From NCBI GenBank assembly GCA_030037575.1, contig JASHRB010000225.1, positions 1-15,834 of the forward strand: 15,834 bases of DNA. Direction: 5' to 3'. Below are positions 6,800 through 13,806 of this stretch, one piece after another (position 1 is the first letter of the stretch; the number at the start of each line of letters is the position of its first letter). Source of the DNA: Candidatus Sulfotelmatobacter sp. GTDB taxonomy: Bacteria; Acidobacteriota; Terriglobia; Terriglobales; Acidobacteriaceae. The translations under genes and the position numbers were made by a program. The notes beneath the pieces were generated by a model. That model was not told where the DNA came from, made no database searches, and saw only the letters and a program-made list of their open reading frames with translations.

Positions 6800-7930
6800 T
6801 CACACGCGATGCAAAACAACTTCGTCGGCCTGCCTCATCGCCCCAATATCAAGCGGCAGTTGAACGACGCTTGCCTTCGCCCCGCCAATGGTCACCTCGC
6901 GCCCCGCAGCGCCGGCTTCACAGCGAATGTAACCAAGCGCCACTATGCGCTCGCCGACCGCCGTATTCACGCGCGCAACGCTCGTGATTTCGCCAACATC
7001 TTTTCCTTGCGCAGAAATCTTGGCTCCCCCCGCGATTTTCACGTCCGCCGGGGCGAGGAAACCTGCAAATTTCCGGTGGACGTTCCCCCGCGATCGAATA
7101 CGTTCGACAATTTCCTGCCCGATATAGCAGCCTTTATTGAAGTTCAGCGCCCGCGTCTGCTCGGTTTCCTGCGGCAGGTCCCGCTCACGAATGTCGACCC
7201 CGTAAAGCGGAACGCCGTTGGCAATACGCTGCAACTCGAGCGCCTCGCTGCCGACGGGTATAGCTCCCGCTTTTGTAAGAGCTTGCCACGTCTGTTCGAT
7301 ATCCTTCTGCGCAAGCCAGATTTCGTAAGTCTCAGTTGGGGCGTCTTCGCCGCGGACAACCATGCACTGGACAGAGCCGCAGTCGCCGCTGCATTTCGGG
7401 GCGCCCATTTCCAAGGGCTGCAGCTTGGAGATTTCAATTCCTGCCCCACGCAAAATCCCCTGTGACTTCGGCCCGGCCAATCCCAACGTAGTTTGCGCCT
7501 CGCCGGTGTCGGCCAATTCCACATCGTCCATGATGATGTAGTGGTCGAATGTCGCCATGATTTTCTCGACCTGATTGCGGTCCGTCTCGACAATCAAATT
7601 CTCGCCCGTGTTGAATACCTGCATGTCGCCGAGGATGCGCCCTTGGGGGTTCAGCAGAAACGCGTAGGCCCCGCGCCCCGCAGCCAAATCACGGATGTTA
7701 TTGGTCACCATGCCATTCAGCCAGCGCACGCGATCAGCGCCGCTGACCAAGATTCTCGCGCGATAGCCCGGATCGTAGACTCCGCAGATATTTGACAACG
7801 CCGCGAACTCTCCCTGCGGGTCGGCAAAACGAGCCACGGTGGGCGCACCGCGATATTCTGTCGCAGCGAGCGCTCGTCCCTGTTTTTGCGCCTCCGCGCA
7901 AAGTGCCTCGAAAAAGAAAGCCGATCCCAT
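6800..7930 (-). CDS. ygfZ: YgfZ/GcvT-fold folate-binding protein
   Basis: This is a 376-residue protein of the YgfZ branch of the GcvT fold, which binds tetrahydrofolate and helps build or repair certain iron-sulfur proteins in the cytoplasm. The hallmark KGCYIGQEIVER lies at residues 266-277, with the conserved redox-active cysteine at C268, followed by RSRGNVHRKFAGFL. The folate-binding N-terminal domain shows VSGADRVRWLNGMVTNNIRD (62-81) and LLNPQGRILGDMQVF (92-106). A small C-terminal beta-barrel (GEITSVARV, IVALGYIR) completes the family layout. A cysteine-rich insert at residues 179-189 (KCSGDCGSVQC) is unusual to my knowledge. The ATG at 7930 has no Shine-Dalgarno site but a perfect TATAAT 10 bases upstream, so translation is probably leaderless. 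It is the first gene of the four-gene minus-strand run. Confidence 0.92.
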   Translation of the reverse strand: MGSAFFFEALCAEAQKQGRALAATEYRGAPTVARFADPQGEFAALSNICGVYDPGYRARILVSGADRVRWLNGMVTNNIRDLAAGRGAYAFLLNPQGRILGDMQVFNTGENLIVETDRNQVEKIMATFDHYIIMDDVELADTGEAQTTLGLAGPKSQGILRGAGIEISKLQPLEMGAPKCSGDCGSVQCMVVRGEDAPTETYEIWLAQKDIEQTWQALTKAGAIPVGSEALELQRIANGVPLYGVDIRERDLPQETEQTRALNFNKGCYIGQEIVERIRSRGNVHRKFAGFLAPADVKIAGGAKISAQGKDVGEITSVARVNTAVGERIVALGYIRCEAGAAGREVTIGGAKASVVQLPLDIGAMRQADEVVLHRV

Positions 7931-7940
7931 GTCAGTACTG

Positions 7941-7946
7941 ATTATA
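7941..7946 (-). promoter_or_regulatory. -10 element of ygfZ, probable leaderless start
   Basis: The minus strand reads TATAAT, then the ten bases CAGTACTGAC, then the ygfZ ATG. A convincing -35 is missing (CAATGA at the 17-base position). The leader would be only 2-5 bases long. The arrangement copies that of the MFS gene (3637-3664): the same 10-base distance and again no ribosome binding site. Confidence 0.6.
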
Positions 7947-8077
7947 GCGAACCGATTCCGGATTCATTGGCCGCTGCGGGCTCCAGTTTCCGGGTGAATC
8001 GCTCGACGGGGCGACCTCCACGCGAGGACACCGCGGCAAACCTGCGCCCGGACCTCCCATTGTGTTAGCTTTCTCCC

Positions 8078-9160
8078 GTGGCGCACCCAGCATCCTCAAG
8101 CAAGCGCATCGCCGTGATCGCCGGAGACGGCATCGGCCAGGAAGTCATTCCCCAAGCTCTCAACGTGATTCGCGTCTCCGGAGCCAAGCTTGAATTCACG
8201 GAATTCGATTGGGGCGCCGACCGTTTTCTCCGCGACCGCACCACTGTTCCTCCGGATGGTTTCGCCATGCTCGGTCGCGACTTCGATGCCGTTCTCGCCG
8301 GTGCCTTCGGCGATCCCCGCGCGAAAACCAATATTCATGCCAAAGAGATCTTGCTGGGCATGAGATGCAAGATGGATCTCTACGCCAACGTGCGACCCGT
8401 ACGCCTGCTCGATGCCACGCTGTGTCCGCTGAAAGGCGTTGAACCGAAGGATGTGGATTTCGTCGTGATCCGTGAAAACACTGAAGGCGTTTACACCGAT
8501 GCGGGCGGGGTGTTCAAGCAGGGGACTCCCGACGAGATCGCCACGCAAGAAGACATCAACACGCGCAAGGGCGTTGAGCGCATCATTCGCTATGCTTTCG
8601 ATTACTGCGAGCGCCACTGCAAACTTGATGGCGCGCCGCGCCAGCGCGTGCTCATGTGCGACAAGTCGAACGCGATGACCCACGCCGGGGGTTTGTGGCA
8701 GCGTGTGTTCAAAGAAATCAGCGGCGAACATCCGCAGATCGAAACGCGGCACATGTACGTCGATGCATTGTGCATGCAGATGGTGCGCGACCCGCGCCAG
8801 TTCGACGTGATCGTGACCAACAACATGTTCGGCGACATCATTACCGATCTCGCGGCTGCGCTCCAGGGTGGTCTCGGCATGGCAGCGAGCGGGAACATTC
8901 ATCCGGGCAAGACCTCGATGTTCGAACCGGTGCACGGCTCCGCTCCGCCCATTGCTGGCAAAAATGTTGCGAACCCCTTTGGGGCAATTCTGACGTCGGC
9001 GATGATGCTCGCGCACTTGGGATTTAAGCCCGAAGCCGAAAAAATCGAAGCCGCCGTGCTCGAAGCCGTAAAGCAGAGGAAAACTACACAAGATATCGGA
9101 GGAAAGCTGGGCACGCGCGAAGCGGGCGAATACATAGCGAGCCTTACCTGCAGAACCTGA
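8078..9160 (+). CDS. Isocitrate/isopropylmalate dehydrogenase family enzyme (leuB-like)
   Basis: This is a 360-residue NAD-dependent beta-decarboxylating dehydrogenase. The N terminus [14 protein letters not shown] is the family opening. Substrate-binding arginines lie in [16 protein letters not shown]; the catalytic Tyr is in [15 protein letters not shown] and the catalytic Lys in [12 protein letters not shown]. The Mg2+-binding aspartates are in [13 protein letters not shown] and [10 protein letters not shown]. The NAD loop is [26 protein letters not shown], rather than RELTGG, is found in isocitrate, homoisocitrate and tartrate dehydrogenases and also in a leuB-like branch, so 3-isopropylmalate is likely but not certain. 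No leuA, leuC or leuD is adjacent. GTG 8078 is the only possible start: a stop lies in frame at 8066. No ribosome binding site is visible before it. The 147-base gap upstream is shared with divergent ygfZ. Confidence 0.88.
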   Translation: MAHPASSSKRIAVIAGDGIGQEVIPQALNVIRVSGAKLEFTEFDWGADRFLRDRTTVPPDGFAMLGRDFDAVLAGAFGDPRAKTNIHAKEILLGMRCKMDLYANVRPVRLLDATLCPLKGVEPKDVDFVVIRENTEGVYTDAGGVFKQGTPDEIATQEDINTRKGVERIIRYAFDYCERHCKLDGAPRQRVLMCDKSNAMTHAGGLWQRVFKEISGEHPQIETRHMYVDALCMQMVRDPRQFDVIVTNNMFGDIITDLAAALQGGLGMAASGNIHPGKTSMFEPVHGSAPPIAGKNVANPFGAILTSAMMLAHLGFKPEAEKIEAAVLEAVKQRKTTQDIGGKLGTREAGEYIASLTCRT

Positions 9161-9170
9161 CATCAAACGT

Positions 9171-9225
9171 TGTCATCCTGGGCAAGCCGATTCGCGCAAC
9201 CCGTCGGCTCGGGTAGTCGAAGGAT
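9171..9225. repeat. REP-like imperfect palindrome (TGTCATCCT...GAAGGATC type)
   Basis: The element begins TGTCATCCTG and ends TCGAAGGATC. An outer pair ATCCT (9175-9179) / AGGAT (9221-9225) encloses an inner pair GCCGA (9186-9190) / TCGGC (9204-9208). Elements with these ends (GTCATCCTGAG ... CGAAGGATC) are, as I recall, dispersed in many copies between genes in Acidobacteriota and other phyla. It sits 11 bases past the dehydrogenase stop and could act as a transcript end. Confidence 0.5.
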
Positions 9226-9237
9226 CGCTAACTAGGC

Positions 9238-9270
9238 AAGGGCTTCGCCCTTGATATCCCTTCGGGATAT
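9238..9270. repeat. Two tandem hairpins with TTC loops
   Basis: AAGGGC-TTC-GCCCTT (9238-9252) is followed one base later by ATATCCC-TTC-GGGATAT (9254-9270). Both stems are perfect (6 and 7 pairs) with the same three-base loop. No T-run follows on either strand, so a standard intrinsic terminator is unlikely. They lie between the REP-like element and the four-helix-bundle gene. Confidence 0.6.
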
Positions 9271-9299
9271 GAAGCCAGAGGTCAGAAGCCAGAAGCCAG
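9271..9299. repeat. GAAGCCAG triple repeat across a stop codon
   Basis: GAAGCCAG occurs at 9271-9278, 9285-9292 and 9292-9299. The last two copies encode, on the minus strand, the C-terminal residues LASGF and part of the stop region of the four-helix-bundle protein; the first copy lies outside the gene. The repeat therefore spans the stop codon at 9282-9284. Confidence 0.6.
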
Positions 9300-9656
9300 G
9301 ATGGCTCGCGCATAGGCATTGAGTAGCTTGCTGGTTTCTTCCAACGTGCTCGTCAGCGACTCGCTCTGGCCGTAGCCCAGGTCTTGCGACAGAATCAGAT
9401 AGTACCGGCACTCTTCGACGGAACCCTCAGCCATATTCAGGAATCGGGCTTTCTCAGCCGGACTACGCTTGCCGAAGCCCTCGGCAATATTGGCAGGAAT
9501 GGAAATCGCCGCACGACGCAGTTGGTGCGCCAACCCATACTTCTCCCGTTCGGGAAAGGATTCGCTGTAACCGTAGACCGCCAGCACAAACTCATGGGCC
9601 TTCTGCCAGACTCTGAGGTCACGAAAACTGGGCGCTGGAGAGCGCTCCGAGGACAT
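9282..9656 (-). CDS. Four-helix-bundle protein (23S rRNA-intervening-sequence / S23 family)
   Basis: This is a 124-residue all-helical protein. It opens FRDLRVWQKAHEFVLAVYGY (residues 11-30) and carries the family signature HQLRRAAISIPANIAEGFGK (44-63), followed by a helix with FLNMAEGSVEECRYYLILSQ and a last helix ending LLNAYARAILASGF. This fold was first seen in proteins encoded within insertions of 23S rRNA genes and is related to the accessory protein of diversity-generating retroelements. Many bacteria carry scattered copies between genes; pentamers with a basic pore have been seen in relatives. The function is unknown. Here it stands alone next to short repeats, one of which forms its own 3' end. 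No rRNA gene or reverse transcriptase is nearby. No good ribosome binding site precedes ATG 9656. Confidence 0.88.
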   Translation of the reverse strand: MSSERSPAPSFRDLRVWQKAHEFVLAVYGYSESFPEREKYGLAHQLRRAAISIPANIAEGFGKRSPAEKARFLNMAEGSVEECRYYLILSQDLGYGQSESLTSTLEETSKLLNAYARAILASGF

Positions 9657-9702
9657 ACCAAGAGGCGTCCACGGCGTTAATCTTCAGGTGTCTCACCACA
9701 CT

Positions 9703-9707
9703 GGAGG
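9703..9707 (+). promoter_or_regulatory. Shine-Dalgarno site fixing the start of the broken 9714 gene
   Basis: GGAGG lies 6 bases before ATG 9714. It is among the best ribosome binding sites in the window. It selects ATG 9714 over an in-frame TTG at 9708 and shows that the disrupted gene was built to be translated from here. Confidence 0.6.
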
Positions 9708-9713
9708 TTGGCC

Positions 9714-11333
9714 ATGAACGCCTTTTTCGAACATCATCAGCATAACATCCGGTTTCGCTACTGCTGCTTTGACCGTCTTCTCTTGAATGGCTGTATTCAG
9801 TCCTTGCTGGACGGGCGCTCACGCGCAGGGCTTTTTCGGGGTGTATCGCAAAACCTATCCTGTGAGCCGGAACGTTCTGCGGGAGGTGGCCAACCAGTAT
9901 CACAACTGGGCCGAGCACAGTGCTCAGAAGTGGGGCGTGGAAATCGTAGAGGATTCCAAGGGTCGGCGCGACGAGTTCGTCGAGCCGTACTTTGAAAAGG
10001 CACGAACCGACCAAGTAGTGCTGATCATCAAGGCGCGCGAACCCGCCGGTATTATGCCGGCCATTGGTGCGGGGCAGAAGTGGCATCTGGAAACCAAGTA
10101 TCGCTGGGGGAAGCAATATAACTTTTATATCCAGGATGCCGAATGGGGGCCAATGTTCGTTCGCGTGTGTCCATATTTCCCGTTCTCCACCAGAATCTGC
10201 CTCAATCAGCACAACTGGCTGGCCCGGAAGATGAACAAGCCGGGATACGCTTTACCCAAAGTGGCAACGCCTTTCGCCACTGTAGTGATCCTGCGGCTCT
10301 CCAGGAGATGGCAGATTCCTTAACCGCGAAGGACCTCCAACGCTGTGGTCACAAATGGATCAAACACCTGATTCCTTTCTTTACCGGCGCAGAACGACGT
10401 GAGCACCGTTGCTGGCATCAATTGTTTTTCGCTCAAGCCGAATACTGCGATAACCTGATCTTCCGCCGCCGCGCAGCGCTCGATCAACTGAGCGATCGAC
10501 TCCTGGATGCCAATCGCAATCTCGGCCGACCCGACAAGCTTACGGTGATCTTTGGCCGGCGAATCACGAAACGATACTCGGGCAAGCTACAAACCGAGAT
10601 CGAAGATTTGCATCTGGGGAACCCCGTCATGAGGAGCTATTACAAAAATGGCTTCGCCAAACACTACGTACGCGATCACGACGTACTGCGATTCGAAACT
10701 GCCAGCAATGATGTGAAAGGAGACTACGGCATCAATAAGGCAGTAGAAAACCTTGTCCCTCTGCGAGAAAAGCTGCAGGGTATCACCGAGCGCTATCAAA
10801 ATGTGCAACAGGACATTTTGGAGACTTTTCTCGATCGTGGAGAGCTCAGAAAACTCGCGGAGCCCACACTACGACCGAATGGTAAGCGCATTCCCGGGCT
10901 CAAACTGGACCATCCCCGACAACTGGCGGTGATGAGTTCTCTGGCCCGGTTCTCCCATGTCGCCGCAGGCGATACCTTCACCACCGTGGAACTTCAAGCG
11001 GCTGCGGCCGAGGTACTTGGCCTATCGATCGAGAAATTCCCTCTGGGCGGACTACGTTACGAATTGTGGAAGCTCCGCGCCAAAGGCCTCATTGAAAAAC
11101 TGCCACACTCTCGACGTTATCGGCTCCTTCCCGACGGATATCGCATCTGTCTGCTGTTTCTCAAACTCTTCCACAAGATCTACGCACCGCTCACCGCTGG
11201 TCTTCTGCATCCCTCTCCCGAAGACCGAACCATAACCCCCGATCGCCTGCAGCAACTCGATAAGCTCTACCAGTCTGTCGTTGCCGCTTTGGACGAATTG
11301 GTGAACGCCGGCGGTCTGAAGGTTGCCGCTTGA
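9714..11333 (+). pseudogene. Unknown ~540-residue protein, broken by two one-base frameshifts (multi-copy hypothetical family?)
   Basis: One long gene is spread over three frames. The first part runs from ATG 9714 (RFRYCCFDRLLLNGCIQ). Near 9820 the frame moves as if one base were extra, continuing GFFGVYRKTYPVSRNVLREV, RRDEFVEPYF, YNFYIQDAEWGPMFVRVCPY and RICLNQHNWLARKMNKPGY. Near 10249 it moves as if one base were missing, continuing FTQSGNAFRHCSDPAALQEM to the TGA at 11331. The bridged product has about 539 residues. The C-terminal part contains FGRRITKRYSGKL, GFAKHYVRDHDVLRFETASN and a winged-helix-like region (GGLRYELWKLRAKGLIEKLP, SRRYRLLPDGY). I have no named domain. From memory it resembles uncharacterised proteins present in many copies in Acidobacteriota, Planctomycetes and Verrucomicrobia. 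No terminal inverted repeats or target duplications are seen. A pseudogene or base-calling errors would both explain the breaks. Confidence 0.7.
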
Positions 11334-11341
11334 TTAGATCT

Positions 11342-11378
11342 AACGAGAACAGAATCCTCGTTGGGGCCCCGTTAACGG
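11342..11378. repeat. Inverted repeats just after the broken gene
   Basis: AACGAG (11342-11347) pairs with CTCGTT (11357-11362) across a 9-base loop. The palindromes GGGGCCCC (11363-11370) and CCGTTAACGG (11369-11378) follow directly. No T-run follows, so terminator activity is uncertain. The stretch may mark the right edge of the accessory segment. The remaining gap to 11549 holds only a 10-base near-tandem repeat (GAGGTTCTGA / GAGGTTCTGC, 11417-11436) and nothing else recognisable. Confidence 0.4.
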
Positions 11379-11549
11379 ACTAGCCCTTTACACTTTCACA
11401 CTTGCAGACGAGCCCCGAGGTTCTGAGAGGTTCTGCCCTTGCATTGCATGGAGAATTCGTTTCAAACCATGGGGCGCTGCAAGGGATGCTTCAACTGCGC
11501 CCGGACGTTCGCTTTGCAACCAACTCGCTCGCTCCGGAAACAAATCCCT

Positions 11550-12210
11550 TTAGGAACTCTTCGTTCCCACCATCAGCGTCAGTTCCCGCCACTTCCATTG
11601 GCAGTCCACATCCCCGAACCCGATTTCGCGCAGCCAAGCTAACTGTGTTTCCACATCCAGCAACTTATTCGATCGACCTTCCGTCTCAACCGTGTAACCG
11701 ATGCTGTGCAGGAACTCCTCATGCATACGCGGCGTCGGCGACGCCACATGGTCGAGATTGCAGAAAACGCCGCCGGGATTCAGCAAAGCATAAACTTCTG
11801 CGTACAATGCGCGCTTCCGTTCGTGCAGCAGATGATGGATCGCAAAGCTGGAAACGACCGCATCAAACTTACCGACTGGCGGCAAAGGCTGGTCAAGATT
11901 GTGCTGGACCAGAGTCACCGAAGAATCCGCCGAACACCGCGCGCGCTGCCGCTAGCATCGTCGGCGAAAAATCAACCGTCACAGCTTCCACGTGCAAAGC
12001 CGGATGGCCCTCGCTCAAAAAACCCTTTACCAGCGCCAGCAATCGCCCATCGCCGGTGCCAAGATCGAGCACTTGCTGCGCGCAGCGCGGAATGAATTCA
12101 AGCAGCGTCGCTTCTCCCTCAGTCCGGTGAGGAATGGAATTTGCGCGACCCAAATAATTGTGAGCGTGTTCGGGACGCTCCCAGAGGTTTGCGGCCGCGT
12201 TCGCATTCAT
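11550..12210 (-). pseudogene. Class I SAM-dependent methyltransferase, split by a one-base frameshift
   Basis: Two overlapping minus-strand frames together give one methyltransferase of about 220 residues. The first, from ATG 12210, has QQVLDLGTGDGRLLALV (the SAM-binding glycine loop) and VEAVTVDFSPTMLAAARAVFG (motif II with its acidic residue). The second has VTLVQHNLDQPLPPVGKFDA, VVSSFAIHHLLHERKRALYA and LLNPGGVFCNLDHVASPTP (motifs III-V) and ends at TAA 11550-11552. The join is near 11930-11940: ARAVFG followed by ADSSVTLVQHNL is restored if one base is missing there. No slippery heptamer is present, so programmed frameshifting is unlikely. AGAAGG lies very close to the ATG. The target cannot be told; the ordinary Rossmann layout fits small-molecule methyltransferases. 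It is divergent from the metallopeptidase gene (69-base gap). Confidence 0.8.
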
Positions 12211-12279
12211 ACCTTCTGACCCCTTGGAAATAGCTTGCTCTTGATGGGAGTATAAGGAAACACGATAGACTCGTTGCTA

Positions 12280-13749
12280 ATGAATCCAGTTAAGCTGCTA
12301 CCCCGGCGATTTGTAAAGCGAATTTTCTTGGCTGGGTTGTGCCTGCAGTTGGTCTGTGCATTTTGGGTGCAGGGGCAAAGCGAGCCGGCGCAAGCTCCGC
12401 CGGCTCCCCCCGCGCCCGCGCAGGAGAAGCCTGAAGTCAAGATCACGCCGCAGGAAGCCAAAGACCTCTTCCACTCCGTCGATGAGATTCTTCTGTTTGA
12501 TAGCAAACACTCCGGCCTGCCCATCACGAAAGAAGTGAAAAAGCGCCTGACCAGCCGCGACGAGGTGGTCGCGTTCCTTACCAAGCACATGAAAGACGAG
12601 GATGTCAAACGGCTGCAGCGCTCGGAACTGGTGCTGAAGAAATTCGGCCTGCTCCCGCGCGATTTCGATCTCGAAAAACTTCTGGTCTCGCTGCTGCGAG
12701 AGCAAGTTGCGGGCTATTACGATCCCAAGACCAAAACCGTAAATTTGCTCGACTGGGTTCCAGCCGATCAGCAAGAGCCAGTCATGGCCCATGAGCTCAC
12801 GCACGCTCTGCAGGACCAGGCAATCAACCTCAACCGCTGGATGAAAAAAGGCGACAAAGACCTTGGCGAGATCAGAAAAGATCCAACGCCGGAAGACATT
12901 GAGAACGACGAAATCGATGACTCGCGCGAGGCCGTGGTCGAAGGCCAGGCCGAAGCCATGATGCTCGAGTACGAACTCGCGCCGCTGGGTAAATCGATCG
13001 TCGACTCGCCCGAACTGGTTGAAACCATGGAAGCGCAAATGTCTGACGGCACCGACGATTCCACCGTTTTCAAAGACGCTCCCATTTTTCTGCGGGAATC
13101 GCTCACCTTCCCTTACAGCTATGGTTTAAGTTTTATCGTAAGCCTCATGGAAAAAGGTGGAAAACAAAAGGCCTTCGCCGACGTTCTGGCGAATCCTCCC
13201 TACAGCACACGGCAGATCATGCAGCCGGAAACCTATCTGTCCGGAGAAAAAATCGAGCCCATGCCGGTGGCCAACTTCAAGCACGACTTCAAGGACTACT
13301 TGAAGTTCGATATTGGCGCCATGGGGGAATTCGACGTCGCTGTGTTGATTGAGCAGTACGCAGGAAAGAAAGTTTCTGATCGGCTTTATCCGGAGTGGCG
13401 AGGCGGCTACTACTTCGCAGCCAGACCAAAAAAAGACGCCGCTGCGCCGCTCGGCCTGTTCTATGCCTCGCGCTGGTCGAGCGAAGAGAAAGCGTCGGAG
13501 TTTGCCGAAATTTACGCTCTCTCCTTGGCGCAAAGGTATAAGAAACCGGTGGAGGTAGGCTCAGGCACCCTGCCGCCATCCGAGCCGCATGGCGCTTCAT
13601 CGAAACTGGCAATTCTACCCGGTCGCCACGAATGGAACACCGAAGAAGGCGCGGTCGTGATTGAGGAAAAGGGCAACACCGTGTTGGTGAGCGAGAGCCT
13701 GGACGCGGCCACCACCCAACTCCTCGAGCGAGAAGTGTTCGGGAACTGA
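12280..13749 (+). CDS. Secreted HELTH zinc metallopeptidase-like protein
   Basis: This is a 489-residue exported protein. It has a signal peptide: basic residues 9-14 (RRFVKR), a hydrophobic stretch from 15 to 30 and a probable cut near VQG-QS (32/33). There is no lipobox. A Pro/Ala-rich linker follows (about 35-50). The zinc site is MAHELTHALQDQ, an HExxH motif with H171, E172 and H175. A likely third ligand lies about 50 residues on in EAVVEGQAEAMMLEYE (E221 or E225), the spacing of gluzincin-type peptidases. Before the motif come REQVAGYYDPKTKTVNLLDW and after it SLTFPYSYGLSFIVSLMEKG. I know the type as an uncharacterised acidobacterial protein; substrate and peptidase activity are inferred only from the metal site. 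ATG 12280 is chosen over an in-frame TTG at 12274 because it fits the signal peptide. The nearest AAGGA is 21 bases upstream, too far to help. Confidence 0.8.
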   Translation: MNPVKLLPRRFVKRIFLAGLCLQLVCAFWVQGQSEPAQAPPAPPAPAQEKPEVKITPQEAKDLFHSVDEILLFDSKHSGLPITKEVKKRLTSRDEVVAFLTKHMKDEDVKRLQRSELVLKKFGLLPRDFDLEKLLVSLLREQVAGYYDPKTKTVNLLDWVPADQQEPVMAHELTHALQDQAINLNRWMKKGDKDLGEIRKDPTPEDIENDEIDDSREAVVEGQAEAMMLEYELAPLGKSIVDSPELVETMEAQMSDGTDDSTVFKDAPIFLRESLTFPYSYGLSFIVSLMEKGGKQKAFADVLANPPYSTRQIMQPETYLSGEKIEPMPVANFKHDFKDYLKFDIGAMGEFDVAVLIEQYAGKKVSDRLYPEWRGGYYFAARPKKDAAAPLGLFYASRWSSEEKASEFAEIYALSLAQRYKKPVEVGSGTLPPSEPHGASSKLAILPGRHEWNTEEGAVVIEEKGNTVLVSESLDAATTQLLEREVFGN

Positions 13750-13765
13750 CGGCCTCCGCGTTCTG

Positions 13766-13771
13766 TATAAT
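13766..13771 (+). promoter_or_regulatory. -10 element of the mtnP operon
   Basis: A perfect TATAAT lies 35 bases before the mtnP start, just past the peptidase stop. A transcript starting near 13778 would have a leader of about 30 bases including the GGAGG site at 13797-13801. No clear -35 hexamer is seen. Confidence 0.5.
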
Positions 13772-13806
13772 CACGAGTTTGACGGTGCAGAATTTCGGAG
13801 GGCTGG

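Noticed and set aside
8096..9166. 356-residue open frame antisense to the dehydrogenase gene
   Set aside because: It mirrors a well-conserved enzyme and its translation has no domain pattern. Long antisense frames are expected where third codon positions are GC-rich.
9282..9656. Diversity-generating retroelement accessory gene (Avd) suggested by the four-helix-bundle fold
   Set aside because: There is no reverse transcriptase, and I see no template/variable repeat pair in the window. Stand-alone copies of this fold are common.
9282..9656. Intervening sequence of a 23S rRNA gene
   Set aside because: No rRNA sequence flanks the gene; it lies between protein-coding genes.
11893..11945. Programmed frameshifting in the methyltransferase gene
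   Set aside because: No slippery heptamer or obvious downstream structure is visible at the join; a one-base indel explains it better.
12241..12271. Promoter of the metallopeptidase gene (TTGATG with GATAGA or TAGACT)
   Set aside because: The hexamers match the consensus poorly (three to four of six), so I do not list it, although GATAGA would also sit 10 bases before the ATG.
12298..13038. 246-residue open frame antisense to the metallopeptidase gene
   Set aside because: The sense strand has a signal peptide and zinc site; this frame is a mirror without features.
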